Assembly (NCBI RefSeq): GCF_030035675.1
Contig: NC_084480.1
Span: 1,649,501-1,713,500, forward strand
From: Rhineura floridana
Taxonomy: Eukaryota > Chordata > Lepidosauria > Squamata > Rhineuridae
DNA: 64,000 nt
Reading direction: 5' to 3'
Shown: piece by piece, positions 10,601 to 22,600 of the stretch
Layout of the letters: each line of letters begins with the position of its first letter
How positions within the stretch are numbered: the first letter of the stretch is position 1
Made by a program: the position numbers and the translations under genes
The notes under the pieces: generated by a model
The model's database searches: none
Seen by the model: only the letters and a program-made list of their open reading frames with translations
What the model was told of the DNA's origin: nothing

Positions 10601-13600
10601 CTCTGTCTGTCTCTGCTAGTTCTGGAGGCTTGTGCGGTGTCTGGCCAAGGACTCGGCTCAGGGGACCGCTGGCAGCGGGTGCTGCAGGAGGGCACCCCTG
10701 AAGAGCTGCAGGCCCCACTGCATCGACTGGCTGCCCTGCAAGGGGCACTCTGGCTGGCAGCAAACCGCCTAGGAACAGTGGAAGGCCTCTTTCGGCTTCT
10801 GAATGGCACTAAGGTAGCGTGACGGCAGTCTGGAGCTGCATAGCGTTCTTGTTCGCCCCTCCATGGTAGATGAAAGCTTTGTTTTCTCATTTGCTGGTGG
10901 GTTGGAGGCTTGCAATGCTGCAGCAGGCTGTAGGGCCTGTCACTGCTCTCTACAAGAGGAAGACTGAACTTAAATTCTGGGACAGCTGTTTCCTCAAGAA
11001 AAGCAGACCTGCCATGCATTGACTGTGCACCGACCCTGGTTGAATCACACACCAGTAGCCAGCCTGAGGCCTATAGACTATAAATATGAGAAAGAAACAA
11101 ATGGGTCGGCACACCTGTGGGCCCAGCCTTTATGCAGTTCCATCTGTTAAGCCAAGTTGTCTGTCTATAGTTTAAGGTAGGCATTGCCTTCTCCCGCGCC
11201 TCTCCCCCTTCTGTCAGCCTTATTGGCTTGGGGAGAACTGGGATGCCACTCCCTCCAGGCTCTGAGGCAGGATGCCTCTGAATACCAGTTGCTGGGGGGC
11301 ACAAGTGAGGAGGGTGCTGCTGATGTGCTTGGGTATTGCTTTTGGGCTTCCCAAAAGGCATCTGGTTGGCCATCATGAGAACAGGATGATGGACTAGGTG
11401 GGCCTTTGGTCTGAACCAGCAGAACTATTCTTATTACAAGAAAATAGTTAGGGTGGTATTCAACGCTAGTCCTAGTCAAAGTAGACCCACTGAAGTTAAT
11501 AGACGTGATTAACTTAGGTTCATTAATTTCAGTAGGTCTCTGAGTTGAATACAATCCTTAGTCTTTAAAATGCTGCAGGACTCTTGAACTTGAATGGTTT
11601 GTTATTTCTTTCTCAGAGCTTGGAGCCTTCTCCTTACCACGGCTGTAAGAATGAGCTCCTTCCACTGCTCCAGACGTGGCATCCACCTGACATGGGAGAA
11701 GCTGACCCCCTTCTTGTGCAGAGTGTCAAAGACTTAAAAGACATTCTGGGGACTTCAGCTGCCTTCTTGCAAGGTAGGGCTGATATTACCTGGTCTTCAC
11801 ATGCCCACTGCTTCTCTAAAAGCTTTGCCCCTTTGAACCCGCTCCTTTGCAGCCACCATTCCTTATGCCAGTAAGCCTTCTGAGATTTGGTAATCAAAAT
11901 GGATCTGTCTGCAGAGTACACAGGCCAGGGAGTAGAAGACTTGGAGTCGGAGTCGAAGGTTTGGCATACAGACTCCACAGCCCTGCCAGGGACTGAGAAT
12001 GCAAAGGCAGACTTAATACGGGAGGAAAGCTTTACTCTGAGAAAGAGGAAGAGATCTGGGTTAGAATAAAACAATACCACTGTCAGTTGCTCTTCTGGTT
12101 TGAAAGATGGATAGACTTGTCTTAATTGTTTTCTGTTCTGTCTCAAGAGCAAAATCTGGGCAATAGAACTGTAGAGATGGAGAGGGTCACGCAGGCCACC
12201 TAGACTGACCTCCTGCTAGGAAATCCAGAGCTGGAATATCCCCAAAGGGTGGCTGCCCAGCCTATCGGGAGGGAGAACCCGCCACCCTGTAGCTAACTGG
12301 TTCCATTGTTGAAATGCTGTTACTGTTAAAGCTTCTGCTAATGTTCAATAAGTTTAATAGCAAATTTAAAACATATTTTTAAAAATGTGTAGTGCAACAT
12401 GTAAAGCACTTGTCTGCATAACCCTGGTTGTCACATACTAGCCCATATGAAAGTAACTGTACCCCTCTGTTCTGCTTTGGAGAGACAGCTCCTGGACTTC
12501 TGTGCCTCGTTCTGGGTAGAGCAATTTGAGAAAGGTGTTATCAAACTGGACTGTATCCAGAAGAGAGTGACAAAATGGTGCAGGGTCCTGAGAGCAAGCT
12601 CTGGGAGGAAAGTTGAAGGCATTAGGTGTGTTTAGCCTGGAGAAGAGGTGATTAAGAGATGGTATAGTATACATCTTCAAATGTTGGGGAGGCTGCCAGC
12701 ATAGGCAATGATGGAGCAAATCTGTTTTCTGTTGCTCCAAACAGATTCAAGGAATAGAATCATAGAATCATAGAGTTGGAAGGGGCCTTGTAAGCCATCG
12801 AGTCCAACCCCCTGCTCACAGCAGGAAATCCACAGCTAGAGCATCTCCCGCAGATAGCTGTCCAGCCTCTGCTTGAAGACATCCAGCGAAGGGGATCCCA
12901 CCACCTCCCTAGGCAGTCGGTTCCATTGCCGAACTGCCCTTACTGTCAAGAAGTTCCTTCTAATGTCCAATCTGAATCTACGCTCCTGCAACTTAAAACC
13001 ATGAGACCTAGTCCTACCCTCTGGGGCAGCAGAGAACAAACCTGTACCCTCCTCTGTGTGACACCCCTTCAGGTACTTAAAGAGTGCAATCATGTAATCC
13101 CTCAGCTTTCTCTTCACCAGACTGAACATGCCAAGTTCCTTCAACCTTTCCTCATAAGACTTGTTCTCCATACCGGCTATCATCCTCATCGCCCTCCTCT
13201 GAACCCGCTCTAACTTGTCTATATCTTTCTTAAAATGAGGCGCCCAGAACTGAACGCAGTATTCCAGATGAGGCCTGACTAATGCAGAATATAGTGGGAC
13301 TATTACTTCCCTCGACCTGGAAACTATAGCTCTGTTTATGCAGCCCAAAACTGCATTTGCCTTTTTTGCCGCAGCATCACATTGGTGGGTCATGCTCAAC
13401 TTGCGATCCACTACAATTCCAAGGTCCTTCTCACACGCACTACTGCTAAGGATTTCCCATCCTGTACCCGTGCATTTTGTTTTTGTGGCCTAAATGCAGA
13501 ATCCTGCATTTGTCTTTATTGAATGTCATTTTATTAATTTCAGCCCAATTTCCTAGTCTATCCAGGTCCCTTTGGATTTTATTCCTGTCTTCCATTGTGT

Positions 13601-16600
13601 TAGCTATCCCTCCCAGTTTCGTATCATCCGCAAACTTCATAAGGCTTCCCTCCACTCCATCATCTAAGTCATTGATAAAAATGTTGAAGAGTATCGGCCC
13701 CAGGACAGAACCCTGTGGCACTCCACTCGAAACCTCCTTCCAGTCCGAAGCAGAGCCACCGACGACCACGCTTTGAGTACGGTTTTCCAACCAGTTGTGA
13801 ATCCACCTGACAGTATTTCCATGTAGTCCGCATTTGACCAGTTTGCTAATCAAAAGGTCGTGGGGGACTTTGTCAAACGCTTTGCTGAAATCTAGATAGA
13901 TGACATCTACAGCATTTCCACCATCTACTAAGCTAGTGACCCGATCAAAAAAAGAGATGAGATTAGTTTGACAGGATTTTTTCTTGACAAACCCATGCTG
14001 GTTCCTACTAATCACAGCATTGTCATCTAGATAGTTGCCAATGGACTCTTTTATTATCTGTTCTGATATCTTTCCCAGTATTGAAGTCAGACTGACCGGC
14101 CTGTAATTCCCCGGATCTTCTTTTTTACCCTTTTTAAAGAGCGGGATGATGTTTGCCCGTCTCCAATCCTCCGGCACCTCTCCCGTTCTCCAGGATTTCT
14201 CAAAGATGATGGCAAGAGGTTCCAAGAGTACATCCGCAAGTTCCTTCAATACTCTGGGATGCAGTTCATCAGGCCCTGGAGATTTGAACTCATTTAGGTT
14301 AACTAGGTATTTCCTGACTATCTCGTTATCAATCTTGTACTGCAATCCCGACCCCTTACTGAGATTGCTACCAATGCAAGGTTGCACACTGTTCCCTTTT
14401 TGGGAGAAAACGGAGGCAAAATAGGCGTTGAGCAGTTCTGCCTTTTCCTTGTTATCTGTCAACATTCTGCCATCCTCATTGAGCGGCAGTCCCACCGTTT
14501 CCTTGGTCTTTCTCTTGCTTCGAACATATCTGAAAAACCCCTTTTTGTTGTTCCTCGCTTCCCTCGCCAGCCTCAGCTCATTCTGGGTTTTCGCTTTCCT
14601 TACGCTATTCCTGCAAGCCCGAGCCGCTCGTCGGTACTCTTCCTTGGTGATGCGTCCTTCCTTCCATTCTTTATACATGCTCTTTTTTATTTTTACCTCC
14701 TCCACCAGTCTTCCGTGTAGCCACATTGGCTTTTTCCGATGTCTTCCATTTTTCTTCCTCTTTGGAATTGTTTGCGATTGCTCTTTTTGTAATATGTTCT
14801 TCATGAACTCCCACACTTCTTGGGCTCCTTTTTTCTTTAGTCTATCTAGCCATGGGATCCTACCCATCATTTCCCTGAGCTTGCTAAAATCGGCTTTCCT
14901 GAAATCCAAGGTCCATATTTGACTATATTCTTCTTTGGCTTTCCCCAGAATCCCGAATTCCAGCATTACGTGGTCACTTTCCCCCAAGGTACCGACCGCT
15001 TTAATTCCCGTGACCAATTCGTCCGTGTTAGTTAAGATCAGGTCCAGGATTGCCGATCCCCTTGTTCCTTCTTCTACTTTTTGAAAGAGGAAATTATCAG
15101 CAAGGCCCATCAGGAATTTGTTGGAGGCTTTGTGCTTCGCAGAGTTTGTCTCCCAGCAGATATCCGGGTAGTTGAAGTCCCCCATCACTACTAGTTCTTG
15201 CCTCCTTGAGATTTCAGAGATTTGTTTGAGAAAGGCCTCGTCTATCTACCACCTCTTCTTGGCCAGGGGAAGGGAATTTCGACTAAATATCAGGAAGAGC
15301 TTCTTGACTATAGTGGAGCCGAGTACCTCATGAGCTGGTGGGCTGCTCCTTGTAATGGGCTTTTAAGAAGATGCTGAAAGGCCACATGTCAGGGATGCTG
15401 TAGCAGTGGATTCCTGCAAAGGAGAGGGGGAAGGGAGTAGCCTCCTGCACAGATAGGATCCAGTGAACCTGAGACTGATTCCCATCTGGAGAAACTGAGC
15501 TGGCCAGTAATTGCCCTTGTGAGAGCCTAGCAATGGGAAAGGCTCTCTTTCTGCCCTGCTGGCGGGAATGGGGTTACTCTGAGGCTTTCCTGTCTGTTCC
15601 AGGTGTCCAGGAACTGGAAGCTGGGGATCTCCCTGCTGCTGTTGCCCTTCTCCAAGCAGCTGCTACAGGAATGTGTTCTAGGCGAGTCCTTGCCCAGATC
15701 TTCACCCTGATGGGATCCTGCCACCTGAAAATGGTATGAGGGCATTGGTGGTGTGTGCATGAGATGCCATGTGAAAGGAACACCTTCCTTTTCCTTCCTG
15801 TTCTGCATTCACAAGCCATGCCATCTCATTACCATCTCATGGGCAAAACAGGGCAAAACTGTGTCAAAATGCCCCAACAGAGCTGGGTTTGATGTGGGGC
15901 TGCCAGTGGCCCTTAAGTGGCAAATGGTGATTCCGAGAGCCACAACAGAAAGTGCCATGCTGGTGGAGTTCTCTTTCCCCCTGACCTTGTGATGCCATCC
16001 CTTTTCACTCTCCTCTTGGGGGTTCTTTCAAGAAGAGAGCAAGGCACAGTTTGGTTCATGAAGCAAGGAAGACCTGAAAGGCAATACTTTAAAATGGATA
16101 GAATTTTCTCATAGCTGAATATTCTTTCTCTTGCAACTGACAAGAGAAGAATGACATTCCTGCTCCAGCAAAACTCCTGCCTTGATTTATTTTTTGTGTG
16201 TAAAATTTTAAATTATTTCCTAGTTTTCCAACAATACCCATACTTTTCCAACAAGCCTTTTAAGTTGAGACCTATCCTAGTCTACGTCTGTGTTAGAATT
16301 GCTTTTAATATGTCTTTTAATATCTTTTAACACTTTTTAAAAATATGTTTTAAAAGTTTTTTTAATGTTTTTAACGTTGTTTTGTTTTAATGTATTTTAA
16401 GGCCTTTTTATGATGTTTTAAAATGTTTTTACTGTTTCTGTTTGCCGCCCTGGGCTCCTGCTGGAAGGAATGGCAGGGCATAAATAAAATAATAAATAAA
16501 TAAATACCCATCATTGGAACTCCTGGAGTGCTACTGGCACACCTGCACACACACCCTGCGAAATGTTTTCTTGCTAAGCAGTCAAAGTGTTAAAATATCA

Positions 16601-19600
16601 AGAAATGTTTTTAGTGACTGACGTTCATTAATACAAAATGCTAAATATATTAGTTAGTTAGTTTAGTTAGCTAATTTGCTCTCCTGGGCTCCTATGGGAG
16701 GAAGAACAGGATATAAAGTCAATAAAATAAATAAATAAATGTTTACAGATTTATAAACCACTTCACAGCCAGAAGCTATTGAAGTGGTGTACAGTAAGAT
16801 AAAATGTGATAAAATGCAAAAGATAGACTCTAAAAAGAATAAAATCATTTCTACAATGATGCATGTTGGGGGGCCGGACCCGCAACGTAGGGTCAAAAGC
16901 CAGCTTTCTGTGACTGAGTGGAAGAACACCCCACACGTGAGGTTACTTAGTGTAAGTGTCTTTGTGTATAGGAAGGTAGAATTCCACCTTAGGCTACAGC
17001 AGCTGTCCTTTGGATCTCAGCAGGGCTTTTTCTCCAGCAAGACGCTTCATCCTGCATCTCCTTCTGTTCACTCCAGGGCAAGCCACAAATGGCGATTCAG
17101 CACCTGAGACGAGCCCTGCAGGTGGATTTCACGTTCCTCCCTGCCCTGCACCAAGCAGCTTTGTTGTATCACCAACTGGGGCTCACAGAGGCTGAGCTGG
17201 AGGTCCTAGTGCTGTTGGATCAGGTCTGTCCAAGGTCTTTCTATCCCTGTGTGATGTAGCCACGGGGCTGCACTGAGGCTGTGGCTCCTCTGCCACAGGA
17301 AGCTGGCTCTTTCCCCTCTTGCTTAACTCCTGGTCCTTGAGGGAACTGGCTGGGAGGGAAGGTCTGTCCAGTGACTGTAGATATATGCCTGTCCTTGGGC
17401 CAGAAAGTGCAGTCATTGTTTTGGACTTCTCCTTGTCTTCCAAGGGTCCAGGATTCCCTCATGAAAAAGGGCAGGAGGAGTTGGCCAGTGCAGGTCCCTC
17501 CTTAGCTGCACTATGCCATCCTGCCTGATTGGATCATATATGTTTGTGTTCCCTCACATCTCCCATCTCAGGCTCTGGACGGCCCTGCACAGGTGACAAC
17601 CGAGTCTATCAATCCGCGTTTCCTGATCCAAACAGAGCTCCTCACCTGTGCATCACAACTGACTGGTTTCTTTGTCAAGAACTGTCCATCAGAAGTGAAA
17701 TATCTGCTGGCCCAGAGGAGCTTCCAGGCAGGGAGGTGAGTGCCCTCACCTTGCTTTTACGCAAGGCTCCCCTCTTGCTTACTTGGGATTAGGGCGAGAT
17801 TTTCTCTAGGGAAACTTTTCTTATGAGTCTCAAATTAGTAACAGGGGAATCCTCTGCTAGAGGCTCCTTAATGCACTTTGAATGAGCTGGGGGAAGGGCA
17901 GACGACGAGCTAAGAGCAGGTTACCAAATGCAACATTCTGTCTGTAGGAAGCCCATAGGGTGTCCTTGCAGCTCCTGTTAACTTATTTTTTTTATTTAGA
18001 AGGCTTCTTCCCTTGCTCTTCACCACAAAGTCCCAGAGTGGGTTACAACAGTATAGCATACAAGTATAGAAACAAGTCAAACCATTCCAGCCAGAACAGA
18101 ACAGTATAAATTCAGCACAAGAGATGGGTCACACAAAACAAAATATGTTAATGGTCAAAGGCCATGTAAAAGAGGTGTGTCTTCCGCATCCAGCGAAAGC
18201 TGTACAAGGAAGATGCTAGATGCACCTCTGTGGGGAGGGAGTTGCACAGTTTGGTGGCTGCCACAGAGCAAGCCCTTTCCCAGGCTGCTGTTCCCAGCAC
18301 TTCTGAGAGTGGTGGGAGAGAGACCCCTCTGCCGATCTTAACACCCAAGAAGGTTTGTAGGGAAGGAGGTGGTCTTTCAGATTATTTGGGGCCTACATCA
18401 TTTACAGCTGTAAACACTAACATGAGCACCTTGAATTGGGCCCAGAAATGAACTGTTGGTCTGTCCTTTCTCCTGCAGGATAAGTGAGGCAGTGGACCAC
18501 TACCTAGACCTCTTGGCTCTGTTGCAGGAAGAGCCTCTTCACCAGGTGGGCACCATGCAGCTATGTAATCTTATGTCATTTACACATTTTGCTTGATGAA
18601 CATGTAACCTTCCCACTCTCAGGGTAGCACTGAATGAGTTAACAATTTTTTCAAAATGTGCCATGAAAATCCACTTAAGCAGCTCTATTAACAAATGAAA
18701 GTTAAAGTAAATGTAATAGTCTACTGGCCCAGCTTTCCCCCAAATCCTAGCATAAATGATCTTAGAAAGCTCCCAGCTTAGTATCTCTGCAACTGGATTT
18801 TGATTTGACATTTTGCTTTTTGAATTATTCTTCCTGTTTTGCAATGACTTGGTAAAGCTCCTCCTTGGTTGGAAGTTTATAGTCAGTGAGAGGAAGTTTG
18901 TGGTAGATTTGAGAGATCCAGAGAAGTGTGTGTGTGTGTGTGGGGGGGTCTTCTGCCTTTTGAAGGTCAACAGCAACATCTTGAATTGGCTCCAGAAGAT
19001 AACAGGAAGCCATTGCTGGACATGCCCTGAGGTGATGAGTCCTTCAAGGGTATATGTAGCCCATGGTAGCCATTCAGGCTTGAGTAATGAAAGTTGCTGT
19101 ATGTGTGCAAAAGACTTTGCAGACCTCATCTTGGTGGCCAGCAGTGCTAAGAGGGTGGCCCAAATACCTTTCTTGGGGAACCACAGCCAAGAAACACCAC
19201 TTCAACAAATACAAAGACATGAGTATTTTTTGGCCCCAATGTTTGTCGCATTTGACTTGCTATCCTGGCTTCTGGATATTCTGGCATGTTGGTTTCAGTG
19301 GCTGATGGTGGCTGGAGGCATTTGCAGCTGAGCCTATGCAAGTTCTTGAGAGCTCTCAGCTCTTCAGTGAAATTTGCTCTAATCCCTGCGTAACATTCCT
19401 TGCTTGGGCACACCACATTCTGATCCTCAGGTGGGGCACTCCTTTCTCTCTCCAGGTGTATCTGTGTGGCAAGCTGGCCTTGCCCAGGATCCCTGAGGTC
19501 TTCCTAGAAGCTGCCTCTGCCCTGGAGGACCTTGCCAGGCATGAAGATGCCATTTCAGTGTGTGAGGAGGTGGTCACCCGGACAAATGAGCTGATTCCCG

Positions 19601-22600
19601 AGAAGCTACGGATTGAACTGGACTTAAAGGCCAAAGAAGACATGCAAGGGACTGCAAGATGCTCGTTGACAAAGTCTCGTAGCAACCTCACAAAGCAGAA
19701 GCGGGAGAGCCTGTTGTGTGTCCTTTGGCAAGCAGCTGCCTATTTGATCCAGGGCTGGGCATGGGCTGGGCTTGGAGAAGCCAAGGAAGCCATAAGTCAC
19801 TTGAGCAGGTAACTTGGCTCCCAGTTTATGATCTAGGAAAAGTGGCTTGGGCAGCCTGGCCTGTTCCTTTCTTTGATGTGAGAAGAGTATTCCCACTCTC
19901 CGTGTGTGTGTGTGTGTGTGTGTCTCCGTGTGTGTGTCCGTGTCCGTCCGTCCGTCCCCTCTCCCACTGAGGAATTGGACTTGAGCCTTGTGAGACAGGC
20001 TGGCCTGTTGGATGCAGCCCTCATCCTGCTTGGCTAGGAAATTTCCCTGGATGTTCAGAAGGACTGTGTATACTTGACATTTCAAACATTTACATTCTGC
20101 CCCAGGATCCTAGATTTGGCACCTTGAATAAACTATTATGCAGTGTTGGCTGCTCTTTGTTTGCTTCTGCTTGCCAGAGTTTGATCAGGAGCTGCTTTCA
20201 CCTCTGAGCTTATCTTTGCAGACTTGAAAGGTAGATGCTTTTATTTTAACAGGCAGGATCAGCAGGATCCTGACCTTGGCACCAGACTCCAGTTTCTGTG
20301 CTTGTGTGGTCTGGTTGCCAGCCGGCTAAAACTCACTGTGCCAAGAAGGCCAGTCACGGTCAGCAAAGCTGAGCAGATTGTTAAGTACTCCCCCAGAGCG
20401 TCTTGGCGCTGGCTTTCATCTCAGAGCATTGCAGTGATTCTGCTTTGCTTCTTCCCCAACAGGTGTCTTAATGATCTCCTGAAAGTTCATTTTGTGACCA
20501 CAGGTAGGGATCAACATGCTTACTGCCTGCTTGTCTCTGCCTTCCTCTTGGCTGGAGTGGGTTTCTGGGCTGGGGAGAGCCCTTTTGCAGGGCTAGGCAG
20601 AACTTGCTTCTGCCAGAAGGTAGGAATGGCTTAGGGAGGGCCCTTACCTCTCATTTAATCAACCATCCCAAGAGGAGAATGCCATGAGTCAGACTGGTCC
20701 TTTTGAGACACCACAAGGTGAAGTCTGGGCACTTTGGTTACTTCCATTTTCTTTCTCTAGCCCCCCACTGTATTTGGGAGCTATTAGGGTCTTCAAAAGG
20801 TGTGGGACAGAGCCAAATAGCTGGTTTTGCTCCTGTTGACCTCTCTAGCCTGTGGCTGGGAGAGTGACACCCACTGGCAGCTGTACTCTTTTTCCAACAG
20901 GCAGCAACAGCATTGAAAAGGAGACGGAACAAATGGGGCTGTCAGAGGCAAAGGTGCTTTCCCAGATCCGGCACCTGGCCCTGACTGGACGAGGGACCCA
21001 GTTCCTGGAGATGGGGCGGGATAAAGAGGCCTTGATGGATTTCCAGCACAGCTTGCACGTCTGTCCAGGTACCATCAGCCTGGAATTCTTTTGACTACGG
21101 TAGAGAGGAGGAGGCCTGGCCTGCAATTGGTCAAGTATTTCTAGAAACAGGTGGGAGGTGGGGGTCAAGTACTTCTCATAGCATGCAAAATAAATTATGC
21201 AGAATAGGTAACTCCTGCAATGTAAGACACATCATTTGAGTCCCTTTTTGCACTCAGTGGAAGGAAAGCCATAGAGCAAGCCTCGGGTCCCAAACTGCAA
21301 GGAAGCCATGTCTCTGGTCATGCCACTTCCTTTGTGCTTTGCAGGCAGCCCCACTGCTAACTTGTATTTGATGCACACACTCTGGAAACTGGACCGAAGG
21401 CAGGAAGCAGCTGGGCACTGGCAGAAGTTCCACTTGAACCCAGTGTTGTTGGAGGAAGAGGCAGAAAGGTGAGTGAATGCCGTTAAGCTTGTGATTGCAC
21501 AAGGAAGTGCAGTGTTGCATGTGGAGGGAGTCCATCCGAGTTCCACCCTGTTGCTGCAACTCTCCATCCATACAGCTGACTCCAGCTCTGACTTTGGGCA
21601 TCCAGCTCTCAGTAACATCTAGGCTTGGTGAGGTGGTTACTGTCCAGGGAGAGGAGGTAGAGGCGCAGCTTTGGGGACCTCTCACTCCTGGCTAGCCATT
21701 TTTCCAAATCTTTCTTTCTCTCTGCCCACCCAACCACCCCTTTTTGCAGCCATAGAAACCTGCCCTTTGTACAAAGACATGCTAAGATTCTCAAGTTGCC
21801 AAGTCTGTTTGACACTGGATTTCACACACTTCTGTTTTAAATTCAGGGATAGGTGAAATATGCATAATCCTGGACCAGTAGGATGGTCTTCTTCCCCTGA
21901 GCTGGGAAGCAGCAGGGACTCCTTAAAGTGTATCTGTGTAGCCAGGGAAGAGGATCCAGGGGTAAAAGATGCCCCCAAATAGAGATGCATGAAGCCCACC
22001 CCTTTGTTTCTGCTGGGTTTTCTGACCAGTGATCTCAAACATCCACAGAAATTTTGTGGAGTCTCTCTTGGTGGCTTTGAACAACTGTCTGTATAAATTG
22101 GATGTGCAACTGATTGTACACCTCCCAGTCCCGCCCATCTGTTGCTGGATATGCATCCCTATTCTTAACACACCTAATTTGCAGAAGTCTTTGCACATTT
22201 TGCTGCTCACAATCCCCCCCAGATGCAAAGCACATCTGACAGAATTGGACAGAAGGTGCGTTGAAAATCATTGTCTGCTCCAATGGAACTGGAATATCTG
22301 AGACATCGAATCTGCTTAATTACTGCTGCCTTCCTAGCCATGGTGAAATCTGGTGTTATACCACTGCCCCATCTGAAGTCCTTGTGGCTTTTGAGGTCTG
22401 GGATACCTTCCTTGGTACACTCCACTCCCTCTGACAAGAACAAGGGCTGGGTGTGAGCCCAGGACTCCCAATGAAACAGAGATCTTGCCTGAGGCTCAGC
22501 TGCAGACCATACTCTGGCTGCAAAGCACGCCTTGGTCTCTTAGCTGCTTGCAATATTTTGGGCTTCTGCCCCTCTCACCCTACAACGGGGCGGGGGTGGA

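Noticed and set aside
11634-12152. Minus-strand open frame of 172 codons
   Set aside because: Its right part is antisense to FANCG exon 5 and the rest has no recognised homology.
18539-19129. Minus-strand open frame of 196 codons
   Set aside because: Lies in FANCG intron 9 over an L2 fragment and a TG repeat. No domain seen.
19624-20085. Minus-strand open frame of 153 codons
   Set aside because: Antisense to FANCG exon 10 and to a TG microsatellite (a run of Thr-His repeats in translation).
20259-20400. Possible extra FANCG exon after the acceptor-like AACAG at 20254-20258
   Set aside because: The translation does not resemble FANCG, and the 41-nt exon at 20463 already joins exons 10 and 12 in the conserved frame.
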